Positions 22,426 to 35,339 of a stretch of DNA of 64,000 bases are shown here, piece by piece; within the stretch, counting starts at the first letter, position 1; each line of letters starts with the position of its first letter. A program made the position numbers and the translations under genes. This DNA comes from Luidia sarsii (Eukaryota > Echinodermata > Asteroidea > Paxillosida > Luidiidae), in contig OX465103.1 of the NCBI GenBank assembly GCA_949987565.1, positions 25,785,725 through 25,849,724 of the forward strand, given 5' to 3'. Under the pieces are notes generated by a model that did not search any database, was not told the DNA's origin, and saw only the letters and a program-made list of their open reading frames with translations.

Positions 22426-24360
22426 GCATACTGCAGAAAATTAAATGTACATGTACATCGTATGTACAAATACTTACCGCTTAACCGAGATACATTATCT
22501 GATGTACATTATACACGTTATACGTAAATAAAACCACAGCACTTCCATGGAATATGTGCACAGGGATTCACAGGGCATTGGTAGTGTGCATCCTTGGATT
22601 GTAACAAGTATGTACACTGTACATGTACATGTAGCCAGCCCCAGTGTGTCCCAGGCCCGTGTGATTAAAGTAACCCGGCCCATACAGTGTTCCCATGCAG
22701 CGCACTCAATCTGTTTACCTGTAAATTGGTACACTGCACAGGTGCAGGCCATGCTAAGTCCGTACTACACAAATGATATTTTATAAAAAAAGAAGAAAAA
22801 AGCAAACAATACAATATTCAGCCTGTAAAGTGTGTATGGTGCTGATGGTGATGGCCATTGGGAGTTTGAGGCGTAGAATATGCGGATAGAAAGCCCAGCT
22901 CCCCAACGTGTCAAAGCCGAACAATAATGAAAAGGGCCCCTTTGTTGACCGGACAAAAGCGACACAGAAATCAAGGGCTCCACTGACAATGGCCGCTTGC
23001 AAGACCTGTATGCACCCGTGGACATTTTTTATGAAATGAGCCCGGACTGCATACAATGCCCACGATGCACACATGTTCATTGGTGTGAGCTCTGCGTTTG
23101 CTTGGATTAAATGTTCAAACCGCCACAACACCAGCTCAATATATATATGTACAATTTAATTTTGTATACTGTGCAGTTGTAGGGAGTAATGTGAAGCTGT
23201 GTACTCAAATTTAAGATTTTCAATCCCTCCCAAAAAATTAAATCCAAAATCAAAATGTATATTTACACAAAAATCTGATTAAAAACCCCACTATTAATTA
23301 AATCAATACTTCAACAACCTTTCTGATGGATGTGGGTGTGAAATGTGCATACACGTAATTCTGATTTTGACGCTAGGATCCAATTCTATTTCAAAACAGT
23401 GCTCAGTGCATTTTTCCCAATTAAGCTTACATGCACACATTAGGTGAGCGTTAAGCTGTGTCCGCGCTGGACTTCTATCTCGACTTCTCTCACCGTATTG
23501 GTCGAGTCAAACCTGCTGATTTGGCCACCTTGTCAACGCGATCGCGCATTCTTTTCACTTCGCTTGTCTTTTCGAGTTGACGTCACACCCCAAGAATCCA
23601 AATAAAATCCATGTCTACAGTCATTTTCTTACTGGTCATGGGTGAATCGAACATTGGTGGATGAAATGTACAACTACATGTACATGTACTGTACAGTATA
23701 TGTAAAGTTACAATTTTTTTTCAAATTTAGTGGGCCTGATGTTTCGATCCTAGCAGGACCTTTCTCAAAGGCAGAGAGTTACAATTTGTTAAAAGGAGAA
23801 AATAAATTTACATTTAGGCCTATGATGAAATGTGTGTGTTCTCAGCACCCCTTTATTCTCTCATTGAACTTATTAAATTGATTTGTGCACAGTGCACTCA
23901 CTTGATATTTATCCACATGTAGAAACATGCACGGACACATGTCCATGTTAACACGTTTATGTTGATAGTTGAAACCATTATTAAAGAGGCCCTCTCTTCA
24001 TAGTGGCCAAATTCTCTGGCCGCTACATGCAGGTTTGACTGTATACCAAAAACAAACACTGTGCTCAGTCTTTGTTTGACTTTGGAACCAATGTTCCCTG
24101 GGCTCTCTCCCCATAGCAAAAGAACAGGATCTTGACGACTCCCACAATCCAGCTATTGTGGCATCTCAACCATGCAGCGGGGTGATATCTGTTTAACTAG
24201 CAGGATTATCAGACAATTGCAAAGATCGGTCAACCGGAGCAATATCAGTGCCAAACAGGCAGGGCATCATCGCGGCGCACGCGTGCGTACACAAACTGAC
24301 AAACAATCTACAGATGTCAGTACAGATGGCATCTGGCTAATTGAAAAGGTTGCCATGGAA
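22426..24360. other. Intergenic, dispersed-repeat fragments only
   Basis: Holds tacatgtacatg microsatellites, a fragment of the GTCCGC...GGACTT MITE near 23455, and at 23725-23780 a copy of the 'cctgctaggatcgaaacgtcaggcc' repeat on the minus strand. No gene supported. Confidence 0.4.
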
Positions 24361-24540
24361 GGGCTGGCTGGATAGCTCAGATGGTAATGGCGCTGTCAGT
24401 ACGCAAAACCGCAGGTCTCTAGTCCTGGACCAGTCAAAGTTTTCTTTGCCATTATTCACAAATTATTCCAAAAGTCCCAGTTTTTCCTTTTTTTCCCCCA
24501 ACAATCATCTTATTACATAATAGGCCCCAAAGTTTAACAA
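24361..24540 (+). mobile_element. tRNA-derived SINE, family 1
   Basis: The head reads ggctggatagctcagatgg, a good RNA polymerase III box A. A degraded box B follows (aggtctctagtcctggacc) and then a tail beginning ttttctttgcca. Copies of the family are at 25390-25640 (minus), 57650-57840 (plus) and 60370-60720. Confidence 0.6.
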
Positions 24541-25389
24541 AGAATATTCAGAGTACCTTCCAGACATTTTATGAGTAAATAAAAGAGATTTATCGAAGAT
24601 AAAAAATTAGCCAAAATTAATTTTACTATTTTCTGCGCTGCTATGTGAATATCTCAAATTCAGTTTAATTTGTTATATTATATATAATATATCTGGGGTC
24701 CTCAGACATAAGAATTAGATGAACATTAGATGCACATTTCTTTATTTGTCAACCCCTTGTCAAATATATTTTCGTCATAAATCATCTACAGGTACCCACC
24801 GCCCCCCTGAGACAGTTTGAATATAAAACTGCCACCAGTACTTGTCACTTTGAACGTGGAAATGTTCTCGATCCTTACCCTCAAGTGTCGAAAACTCACA
24901 AAACAACAGCACAGAGGGGTGGCACTGACATTCATTCCTGGGTCAAGGGTCAAGGCCGAGTCTAGTCCCATGACTCCCCCAGTGCTGACCTCGGCCACAA
25001 ACAACTTCCGAGCGCTCAGTGCTCATACAATCACCAGCGTCACTTATCAATGCAGCTGGAGTGCAGCCAAATTGGTTTTCATGCTGGACTGTAAAGCATA
25101 GTGCCTGGGCAAAATTTGTTGGAAGCAAGCAAAGGAAATTTTTTTTTTTTTTTTTAGCCATGAGGAAACTTGGGTATAGCCAAAATGAACACGAGGAACT
25201 TGTATATTTTATGGGTACTATCGGTTAAGCTGGTCGTGTATTAGAGTTGGGCGCGAACTTTCAGCATTGCGCAATCGTAGAGTTTGCGCAAACTCTAACC
25301 TTCCGGAGGGCTCATCCTGGCAGTGTGAAATTACGCAAGAGTATTAAAATTGAGCAGTGTCTCGCTTATGATTACTAGTGGCTTGCTGG

Positions 25390-25640
25390 GATTTTATCAG
25401 AGGCCTTGTCAATCTCAAGAATTTCCCCCCAATTTTTTTATTTAATATATCTAAATTTCTTGCCAACGTTTCTCGCATCCTGAGTGTTGATCTCCTTTGG
25501 ATTTGTTCCTGAAAATGTCTGACATCAACTGACAAATTGGCAAAGAAATCTTTGACTGGACCGGGACTTGGACCTGAGACCTCAGGATTAACGTATCGGT
25601 GCTCTTCCATCTGAGCTATTCAGCCCTTAGCTGGTGGCCT
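25390..25640 (-). mobile_element. tRNA-derived SINE, family 1, minus strand
   Basis: On the minus strand the text is ctgaatagctcagatggaag agcaccgat...ccaagtcccggtccagtca, giving clear box A and box B spacing like a tRNA, then aaagatttctttgccaattt. The flank before the head (ccccggcaaagactagttga) is shared with the copy at 57650, so the repeat unit extends upstream of the tRNA-like part. Confidence 0.65.
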
Positions 25641-27635
25641 TTCCAAATAGTCAACTAGTCTTTGCCGGGGTGGGGGGCAGTTTTAAAGATTTTCTAACCA
25701 TTGCAAAGAGTAGGCCTACTGTGCCTCATTATTTTTTCAAGGATATAAAATTTCTTTCCATGTGTTGCCGAAATCCAAAGTTACGGCAAAAGAAATTTGA
25801 CGAGCAAACACGCAGTCACAGACACCACTTTCCAAGGCAAACAGCTCTAAAGTTTGAGGTCATGCACAGGGCGTGCCGACAAGGGTTGTAGGGTGTACAC
25901 ACACATGTTTTACAAATTCTCCTGATTTTTCATTATTTCCAGACTTTTTTTTCTTAATTCTTTTGGACAGATGATTCGCTTGTACATAAGCTTTTCGAAA
26001 ATGTAAAATAATTAGAATTTATTTGGACAATAGTCACAATACTACTTTCGACGCCGTTTACTTGAAAACGACTTTTAAAGTATTGACGCCATCTTACTTA
26101 GCCTACATTAGTACTAGTCCGAGTAACTTGGACCCTTACAAAAAAGTGCGATTGTAAGGGTCCAAGTTACTGGGACTACATTAGTACAAATGTACATGTG
26201 ATGTAGGTCACATTTGTGCATGACACTAGCACTTGTAGTTGTACATGTACTACAAAGTACTACTTCTAGCAGTAGCAGTCACATTTCTGCATCGCACTAG
26301 CACATCACTAGTTGTATGTAATATACAGTATATGTACTACTAGTACTAGTAGTAGTACTACTAGTGCAAGCAGTAAGCACTAGCCATGCACTAGTGCAGG
26401 GCTTACTTGCACCGTACACAACACCATGGAGGTAGTAATAATAACAGTAACACAGGAATGTATACAGCAATGAAAACAATGTTGAAAGCCAGTTGTGTAG
26501 TGAATATTATGGTGTTGGTGATCAAATCAATGAGGGCAGGTTCTGTGACATTACTCATTACAGTGTGCGTGGATCCTGGTTAGTTGAGAGAGTAATCATT
26601 GCCTTTCATGTTTGGTCATTAGCTCACTGCCTCCCACATCGCACACACAGTGGCCGCTCAGCCCTCGCAACTGTCATGTGACGCGGTGTACACTTTTAAT
26701 TCACATGCCGTCCTCTCCTGGCCCTGTGCACAACACACCGACACCGCAATTCGTATACAATGCAATGCTTCGGTGGTACACAATACAAGATCTGTGAGTG
26801 GCCCCGTCCGTTGCTTTTCGAACGGGTGCTTCCGACAAAACCATTTACCTGGCTGCGATTGCCTCGCCTCCCTCCGATGACCGGGATTTCTACTCGGCCA
26901 GTGACGGTCAACTCCTGTAAGTGCGTTCTTCGGCCGAGCTTGGCAGCAACAACATCGCAGACGACGGCCCAACACTTGCCACTTCACCACGATCACCCAC
27001 TACTTCCGACAACAATCCGCAGGCAGCTGCGCGACCCTTGACCCCCAAATTTGCATGGCGCGTAGCCTTTTTTCCAGCCTGCGCTGAAGGGTGAAAGGCG
27101 CAGTAACCCTCGTACTCGTAGTCGTATGTACATGTACATATCCATACACGGTACATGCAATAATGATTATGCTGATTGGATTTGCCTGGTAAAGGGCATT
27201 GCGCGTAATCATGATCATGGTGCAATTCACTCTCTTTCCCCAAAAGTAAAAAGGTCTGGAAATAATTCATCCTGTAGCCTCCACGAAATCGCGTTATTTC
27301 TGCTGTAATCGAACTGGATCGAAGATGCTGTCCATCTGCACAAACCAAAGAAGTAGGTCAGATATCAATTTAGATTTCTAAAACCAAGAAGTCTTGCCAA
27401 AGACATGATATTGCATTCTTTAAACAAAGAATCCTCAACGTACAGTTTCTTTTGAGTAGGAAGTGTTTGAAACACGCACACCGAGTGACTCGATCGTTTC
27501 TATAGTCACGCCGTGTGCCTCTGCATGCTCCAGAGGTACAGCGCTTGACGAAAACGACTGTCATAATTTTCTGAGTTGTGCTTTCTCTGGTGGCCTCATC
27601 TCTCAAGTAATTGGTCCTCTGCTCCTCTTTGCTGT
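25641..27635. other. Intergenic; palindrome and TAC/TAG microsatellite
   Basis: At 26113-26177 two arms of about 25 bp (agtaacttggacccttacaa and its inverse) form a hairpin. From 26200 to 26420 there are actagtactagta-type repeats. On the minus strand a polypyrimidine tract and CAG near 27335 would make a plausible 3' splice site for the FLYWCH gene, but I cannot confirm it. Confidence 0.35.
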
Positions 27636-28400
27636 AACCAGTCTTTCAGGCTGGACATCCAAGTCACCCTTCTCTTTCCTCTACTCCTCTTTCTTGTAAA
27701 CCAGTCTTTCAGGCTGGACATCCAAGTCACCCTTCTCTTTCCTCTACTCCTCTTTCTTGTAAACCAGTCTTTCAGGCTGGACATCCAAGTCACCCTTCTC
27801 TTTCCTCTACTCCTCTTTCTTGTAAACCAGTCTTTCAGGCTGGACATCCAAGTCACCCTTCTCTTTCCTCTACTCCTCTTTCTTGTAAACCAGTCTTTCA
27901 GGCTGGACATCCAAGTCACCCTTCTCTTTCCTCTACTCCTCTTTCTTGTAAACCAGTCTTTCAGGCTGGACATCCAAGTCACCCTTCTCTTTCCTCTACT
28001 CCTCTTTCTTGTAAACCAGTCTTTCAGGCTGGACATCCAAGTCACCCTTCTCTTTCCTCTACTCCTCTTTCTTGTAAACCAGTCTTTCAGGCTGGACATC
28101 CAAGTCACCCTTCTCTTTCCTCTACTCCTCTTTCTTGTAAACCAGTCTTTCAGGCTGGACATCCAAGTCACCCTTCTCTTTCCTCTACTCCTCTTTCTTG
28201 TAAACCAGTCTTTCAGGCTGGACATCCAAGTCACCCTTCTCTTTACTCTACTCCTCTTTCTTGTAAACCAGTCTTTCAGGCTGGACATCCAAGTCACCCT
28301 TCTCTTTCCTCTACTCCTCTTTCTTGTAAACCAGTCTTTTAGGCTGGACATCCAAGTCATCCTTCTCTTTCATCTACTCCTCTTTGCTGTAGTCCTCTAC
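27636..28400. repeat. 63-bp tandem array, about 12 copies
   Basis: The unit begins ctttcaggctggacatccaa and is 63 bp long; central copies are almost identical. As 63 is 21 codons, the array is open on both strands: 21-residue repeats with SFRLDIQVTLLFPLLLF on plus and TWMSSLKDWFTRKRSRGKRR on minus. With no start context, homology or splice sites, I call it a minisatellite, not a gene. Confidence 0.85.
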
Positions 28401-29961
28401 CCAATTACCTACTAGTCATGCGTTGGTCCCACCAGTGGCCATCTTATGGCAGTGAAACAAATGCGCATGCGCACTGCCCCCAAAGGGGGTAAAGTCGTCC
28501 ATGTGCGCTCGCTCGGAAACCACGTGTCGCTGCGCATGCGTGTTTGCCCGTCTGCAAACCTGCAGTGAAATTTAGAGACAGCTATCCAATTACAAGACGC
28601 CAGTGTCTAGCAGCAATAGCATGCTCCAGAATTACATAAATGCAGAATATCTGTTGGCGTACCTGAAGCAATGAGTACCATAGACTCGAAATGGCTGCGA
28701 TGCAATGCCCCTACTTTGAACATTTTAAGAAGCCGTTAATTGCAACTTAGATTATCACATTTCTTATTAATGAATGCAAATCATTTGTTTTAAATGCATC
28801 TTTTGGTACCATCAATAATGCATACAAACTTTTGTTTTCATATAGTACTGTACCTTTTTTTTTAAACTAGAAAAGCACTCGGAGAGCGCAGACTTCCGCC
28901 ATAATTACCAATCACCATTTACCGCAATAGTATACACACATTTCAAAGTGATCCAGAATCCAGGATTTGATCCGGATCGTCACCAAAAAAGAATCACCCC
29001 GAGCAAGTGAGAATACCGACATACTTCAAAAAATTGTCAGAACGATACATTCATGACTTTGTTAGTTAATATATTGAAAACAGAGAGACAGACAGACAGA
29101 GAGACAGGCAGACAGACACACACACAATCACAGATAAATTACACAGAAAGACAGACATAAGGTGATATACAAAAATGTTGCAAACTGCTTACTGACTAAA
29201 ATTACCAAAATGTAAATCTTAAAATTTAGTGGGCCTGACGTTTCGACCCTAGCAGGACCTTTCTCAAAGGCAGAGTGACAAGGACAAAACAGATACATGT
29301 ACACGGAGGAAGGGGGGGAGTGAATAGGACACGGATGAGAAACAAAGGACAAAGAGTGAAGCTGGTAGGGAGAGATCAAAGGGAAGGGCAAGCGGTGGGG
29401 TAGGGATTAGTGAGAGTAGGGGGAAAGATCAAAGAGAAGGGCAAGGAGAAAGACAGACAGACAGAGACAGAGAGACAGACAGACACACACAATCACAGAT
29501 AAATTACACAGAAAGACAGACAGAACAACACACGCCGATGGCAAAAACATAACCAGGTAATGATTATGCAGGCTACATTGGAGTTATTGGACACATACTT
29601 TGCCTGTATAATGCAGCTAAGGCTGTGGATTTGAGAAATGTACGAGGAATGTGGACAGTATAGATCAAGGCAATCTGTTTAGTTGATGAACTGGTTACAT
29701 CATCGATAAACTCTAAGTAGCTCATCAGGGCTTCGTGATTGATTACATGTACGGAAAACTCTTTAGTAATCTTGTGTATTCCGGGGAATCGCTATCAAGT
29801 ACGTAAAGCTTTACGATCACTCGTTGTTATTGTGGGATTGTGCTATTGTGTATTATTTTGTACGCGGCTTAATGGTAGTCCTGCAGTGAGTTTAAAGGTG
29901 ATAAATCATACAGGTATTGATAGTGCTGTGGGCGGCATTGGGTTCAGTACGTAGGGGTCAG
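28401..29961. other. Intergenic or FLYWCH gene intron
   Basis: Includes agacagacagac microsatellites (29080-29125 and 29450-29525) and a minus-orientation copy of the 'cctgctaggatcgaaacgtc' repeat at 29215-29280. If the FLYWCH gene continues past its exon, this is its intron. Confidence 0.4.
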
Positions 29962-29965
29962 TTAC

Positions 29966-31047
29966 CTGGATTGGAGGGAATGCACATAGACGATTCTCGG
30001 CGGGCCAATGGCGGGACTTTCAACGATTGATTTGACCACTGTGACGGGTCCTTGGTTGAAGTGCTCCCGGATGTGGACCGGGGACTGGCGCCAGATGTAC
30101 TGGTCGTCGATCACGCGGGGCGAGGAGGAGGACGAGACGCGGATGCCGTCGTCCCTTCCCTCAGCACCGTCGGCGGCGGCGGCGGCGGCGACGGCCACCT
30201 CGTAGAAGGGCGGCGGAGAGGAGAGCCGCCTCCGCTTGGCCTTCTTGGACAGGTCGGGCGGCGGGTGGTTGTGCGTGTTGTTGAAGACCGTGGCGCCCTG
30301 CACGTGGCTGGCCACCATGGCCCGGGCGTTGCAGCCGCGTTCGCGGCACCGGAGGTAGGTCTTGCCCTGCTGCTGCCGGTTCTTGGTGTAGGCGAAGCCG
30401 TTGATGACGAAGGCCATGGAGCGCTGCGTGCACACCTCGGTGTAGGGCAGGAGGGTGTCGTCGCCCCGCTCGTCCGTCGCGACGGACGGGTAGCCGCCCG
30501 CCGAGTCCCCGTCCGAGCCGAAGGGGGAGGAGCGGTCCGAGAGGATGGTCAACTCCTCGTCGTCGTCGCCGTCGCCGGCGTACTCCGCCGGGTATAGATC
30601 TCCCCCGCCGCCCTCGCTGTCGGCGATCTCCTCGCACTGGAGAGTCACGTGCTCGCGTCGTAGTCTCGTCTCCCCTGCTGCTGCTGCTACTGCTGCTGCT
30701 GCTGCTGCTTTTGCTGATGCTGATGCGGTCGTCGGGGTCTTACCGGGACGGGACTGCTTGGAGGACAGAGCGACTGACGCCGAGCTCAGGTCCATGGGGG
30801 TGCCCGCGCTAGGCAGCGGCAGCCGCTTCACGCCGACAGCTGTCGGCAGTCTGTCCCCGGGAATGAAGGCATTGTTCTCCAGGACGGGACTGGTGGCCGC
30901 CGGGTCGGCCGGGTACGTCTCCACGATGTAGCCGAGAGGCATCCGCGGCGGGCTGATGGCCAGCAGCTTGGTCTGATGACGGCCGTCCCGGAACGAACTC
31001 TTCTCATCACTGTCCGACAGCACTTCCTGCTTCACCCGAACGCTCAT
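29966..31047 (-). CDS. FLYWCH-type zinc-finger protein, 5' coding exon
   Basis: The exon starts at ATG 31047 and encodes about 360 residues. Features in order: an N-terminal VKQE sumoylation-like motif (residues 5-8), an alanine tract (about 112-124), an acidic stretch with EYAGDGDDDEE (about 155-165), a FLYWCH domain at about 205-263, then a nuclear localisation motif KKAKRRR (268-274). The domain shows GFAY, GKTYLRC, and the zinc ligands C234-x4-C239 and H259-x-H261 (HNHPP). FLYWCH domains bind DNA or protein partners in nuclear regulators and are also found in Mutator-type transposases. Directly before the in-frame TAA at 29962-29964 there is CAG|GTAAC, so the exon probably ends at 29966 and splices onward. 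The sequence is very GC-rich with host-like codon choice. No gene name is assigned. Confidence 0.8.
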
Positions 31048-31116
31048 AGTCGGATCGCGAGCCGGTGATGACAGACGTTCAGAGCTTTACTGCGCTGAGA
31101 ATGATGAAGCTGGGCC

Positions 31117-31126
31117 TATAATATAC
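31117..31126 (-). promoter_or_regulatory. Possible TATA element of the FLYWCH gene
   Basis: On the minus strand the text gtgtatattataggccc lies about 70-80 bases upstream of the ATG at 31047. Position and composition fit a TATA box; there is no other support. Confidence 0.25.
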
Positions 31127-32848
31127 ACGCCGGCGTTCACAATGAGAGACGCCGTTACAACAAATCTTTGTCAATGTAAAGTGAAAACTCAACGGCAATG
31201 AGCCTTTCCAGCGTGTACCCAGCCGCTATTGTTTCCGTCATTGACGTACAGCGTGGCCCAAGTTACAGCACCACGGCGATTAAAATGCACGCCAGTATAT
31301 GGTCTCTCCGGGCCGTAGACTAGACAAGCGCAAAAATAATGTAGACAAGATCTGACGCACTCTGTCTACGGCGAAGTGTACGCCACATATAAAAAAAAAT
31401 GTCACACACGCAGGTACTGCGCTTATACTCAGTCCCGTATACGCACAATGATAACTGGCGAGCCTGTTTTGTTGTAGACCATTTTTGTCGATGTATACTG
31501 CCGACGATGAAGGGAGAGCAAGGCAGCTAGGCTATCGAACGCCGGCTTTCATACTGTTTGCGGTGATGAATAGACCCAAGCTAGACCCATTGTGTAGACC
31601 AGTACAGTGAAAGGGGTGTTCTTACAATCCCCATTCACGAGCAATTGAATGGGCCATTGTGCCAATCCCCCGGCCCGGCAGCGGGCTCGCTAAGTGCGTG
31701 CCCAGTCGAGGGTCAAAGATGGCGTTGTCTTCGTTCGAGGAAATTTAAAAAAAAAAAAAAAAAAACGAAACAAAGAAAACACCAAGAGAGAAAAATCCAG
31801 GTTTAAACATACAATGTGATATGGAGGGGGGTGGGGGCACCGCACAGAAACCTACGGGCTACATTCTGCATCTCCTGCAAATGATGTTCAAGCCTGTTTT
31901 GTGGGGGAAACCTCGAAAACAGGTCTGTGTGTGGTAAATCCGAAATCATGCATATCCGCGGTCATGTGAGTGTGTGTGTGTGTGTGGGGGGGGGGGGGGA
32001 GTATAATATTATTATGTTCAAAGGCAACATTATTCGATTGAGCGTCACACGCTATTCATCCAAAAGGCATAGAGGGAACATTGTGTTACACACAAAGAAT
32101 TCACCAGGAGTTAATGGCAACTGTGCGTGGAGGTATGGCGGACGACTTTGTTTTTTTATCATACAGCACGTCAAATAGAAAATAAAAAAGCCACCCGGTT
32201 GTGCTCTATGGAAAACAACCTAACTTGGTTGATGATGAAGGTACATGAACCCGGCATGATGAAATCACAGGGGAAACTTTACACGGGTCTGCATAATCAC
32301 TGAGAGACTGACAACAAAACAGGAAATGTATTTTGTTCAACATTACAAAAAATATAAATCACTGATACAGGTTTTCGGTTGTAGTGTGTTATTAAGCGGG
32401 CCTAATAGATTCAAGCGTGCACAGAGACTGGGAAGTTTAAATAATTAACTGCCTCAACAGTTGAAATCGGTCGACCTAGCAATGGAGCGTGTAAATGTAT
32501 GCTGAGTGAAACAAACAGCATTTCTCCTGCACTATAGCGTTCGCCGGAATTATGTTGAGCAAAGGGATTACAGGGTTCGATGGTAAATTCACGGCGAAGC
32601 GGCTGTGTGGGGGTGCGTGTGTGTGTAGGGGGGGTGGGTGCGTGTGGTGTGGGGGTCGGGTGTGTCTGAGGGTGTACGTGTGGGTGTGTAGGGCCGGGGT
32701 GGTGGGAGGCGGACAGGCAGCGCACCGGTCGAAACGAAGAGCGAAGCTTTTCTCCGTCATCCGTACTGATCGATTCTCGCTGCATGCAGTGTGTCGCTAG
32801 TTGCTCGCTGCTTATTGTCGAATTCGCTCCCATCATTCGAAGTCATAT
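31127..32848. other. Upstream region of the FLYWCH gene, no gene seen
   Basis: Holds a poly-A run (31745-31765), (TG)n/(G)n at 31973-31999 and a GT/G-rich stretch at 32603-32710. Proline- and histidine-rich frames opposite the latter are low-complexity artefacts. Confidence 0.4.
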
Positions 32849-33003
32849 GTGACCCGGCACAGCATAATGAGGAATAACCTCACTTTTGAGATTTTGAGAT
32901 TTTCTAATGATGTGAAATAGTATGCCATTAGCTTTCAAATGATATAAAAATATAATATCCTCTAATACTTAAAATGTCCGAAAATAAAAAGAAAAGAAAA
33001 TTT
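32849..33003. mobile_element. Truncated MITE, GTGACCCGGCAC family
   Basis: Starts GTGACCCGGCACAGCATAAT and follows the copy at 58027 for about 150 bp, then stops without the right end. The region after it (33046-33085) carries a plus copy of the 'cctgctaggatcgaaacgtc' repeat. Confidence 0.65.
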
Positions 33004-34439
33004 ATGGGACAGATAAAAACACCAAACACTGCATAGAAACATTCTGCCTTTGAGAAAGGCCCTGCTAGGATCGAAACGTCAGACCTTAATTCAATATAAT
33101 TTATTTACGCTATATAGAAGGAAAAAAAATGTTTATCCTTTATTTCAATTTGTTAGACTGACATCAAAACTTACTGAAATGATTTATGGCCTTTGTAACA
33201 TTGAATGGAATGAAGAGTTGATCTTTAATGGTTGCATCGACAAACTCATTCTCATATCGAGTTGTCAAAACATAATAAAAGAGCGTATTACTATCTAAAT
33301 ATTATTGTATGGAGGACATTCACCGTCTTTCTTGTGTAACACGAGGATTCATTTCAACTCGCTTCCATGTATCACGGACGTATAGTTTTTGTTTATATAC
33401 GTGCCTGCCATGTACTGTATAGTATAATGTATGGCAGTAAGCGTTCCTTATTAAACGCAATAACGCGGCAACCTCTAGCGCCCTCTTTCGACCACTAAAC
33501 ATTTCACATTGGTCGGGAATAACGCACGAGTCTGACCGTTTTGGAAATGCATCTGCATGGTCCAAACCTCGAGTATGTTTATAGGGTCACGGAAATGCGA
33601 AAGGCCAAATATGTGCCAGACGGACTTGGAGATTATTTACTCTTTCTCGAGTTAATTTTTTAAAAAACCCTGGAGATATAATATGCAGACCGACGTATGT
33701 TGCTCAAAATTACAAACCTGGCTACAGTAGCTCGGGGATCACACACAAAGTGGACGCAGCGTTTTCTTTTCAATTAAAGTCAGACAGATAAAGGAAAAAC
33801 TGACTGGACCCTATACAAATGTATTTAGAAGAATTTTGGTTATTGAAGTAACGTCACGGCGTCACAGTGTCAAAAGGACAGACAGAGGAACTCGATACTC
33901 GAACCATAAACTTGTGTATTTATTTTTTGAAGTTGTGTTGTAACCGCAGTAAAGAAAACAGGGACTAGGATAGTTCACATAAAACGGGGGCACTTTTGGC
34001 CCAAGAGTTGTCGAATTCAGGGGTAAGGCCTGTTCACAATGGCCGCAATTATACCAGCTTTCCCCCCTTTGTCCGCCGTTAGTCAACCGTTCCCCTTTCA
34101 CCTCTGCCCTTCCCTCATTCATTGCCTCTGAGAAAGTTCCTGCTGGGAGCGAAACGTACCCCTTAAAATAGACTCGACCTTGGGCTATTTTCGTATAGAG
34201 CCGGTTAAGCGAACAAACCTATTTATAAGCAACAGCATGCGATTGGTGGGGACCGATCAGAATGAACAACCCTAATTTGTTATTCCCATGCGATGTTAGC
34301 TCCCTGGAGTTCTATCGGGTCATTGCATGCTCATCATATATACACAGAAGTGGAGCTTTTGCTGAAAACCTGATTTTATTCAGTCGATCGAATATAATTT
34401 TAAAGATTTTGTTTGGGCCAGTGCAAGTTGAAATTCTCT

Positions 34440-34590
34440 GAGGGTTGACCCTATACTGAACGTGATAAGGTCAGTGCTTTGCCCGATTGCCTGCTGAACA
34501 AAATAATAGCGGACAGCTCGGGTGGTCTTATAACCACTGGACCACGGAGGTGGTCGAGGTCGTTGGGCGGATTGGAATCTGTGCAGCGGC
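34440..34590 (-). mobile_element. tRNA-derived SINE, family 2, diverged
   Basis: On the minus strand: cgacctcgaccacctccgtg gtccagtggttataagacc, then a tail with caggcaatcgggcaaagcactgacc. Same family as 17925-18070. Confidence 0.55.
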
Positions 34591-34621
34591 TGATACCGCG
34601 TTGTATACATAATTATAATAT

Positions 34622-35081
34622 GTGACCCGGCACAGCATAATGAGGAATAACCCCCACTTTTGATATTTTGAGATTTTCTAATGATGTGAAAGAGTATACC
34701 ATTAACTTTCAAATGATATCAAATTTATTTCCGTGTGAACTTTGTTGTAAATAGTACAAGGGGACTTCGCTCGTTCATTTGGCACCAGACACAATAATAG
34801 CAGCGCCATTCTAACTCCTCGAAAGCGGCCATTCAAAAAGGCAGGAACTTTACATTTTCATGAAAACAGTACACAAACACTCCCCCGAAATCCTCGTTTT
34901 TTCAACATTTAGAGACGGATTTCGGAAAAATCCTTTGGACGTAATATACTCCAATACATTAACTTTCCGGAAAATAAATAAATTGATTTTTAATCGAAGT
35001 GAGAAGATACTTTGACTTCAGGCGTTGTTTACTCGAAAAGAGATTTGGTGGGACATTCCTCATGTCGCTGTGCCGGGTCAC
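34622..35081. mobile_element. MITE, GTGACCCGGCAC family, full-length
   Basis: Bounded by GTGACCCGGCACAGC and the inverse GCTGTGCCGGGTCAC, with ATAT on both sides as a probable 4-bp target duplication. It is 460 bp, longer than the 251-bp copy at 58027-58277 because of an extra internal stretch. Non-coding. Confidence 0.78.
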
Positions 35082-35339
35082 ATATTGTTTTTGCTTTGAG
35101 GAGAGTGCACTGTAATTCCATAAGGGTTTGCCCTAATCGACGTAGGGAAAAAACCCCAAAGACAGGTTTGGATGCCTCAACAACTCTATGACATTGGTAC
35201 CAAGATGATCATGGTATACCTGTACACACTACCCGAAACGTTGAGTTACCGGCTCCTTTCAGAGCCGCACTCCATCCCATATGGAATTCCATCTCTGCCA
35301 AGTTACGCGGCGCATGCTTCGCATTTATATCCGGATCTC

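Noticed and set aside
22040..22469. Proline/serine-rich open frames
   Set aside because: Low-complexity (CCCT)n strand of a purine tract; open in several frames.
24361..24430. Functional tRNA gene
   Set aside because: Box A is good, but the anticodon arm and box B are degraded and the sequence continues into a repeat tail shared with other copies; it is a SINE head.
27636..28400. CRISPR-like regular repeats
   Set aside because: The repeats are directly contiguous without unique spacers, and the genome is eukaryotic.
27576..28415. 279-codon plus and 254-codon minus open frames
   Set aside because: Both come from a 63-bp minisatellite; open on both strands, without homology or start context.
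30052..30597. 181-codon plus-strand frame opposite the FLYWCH exon
   Set aside because: Antisense shadow of a GC-rich exon.
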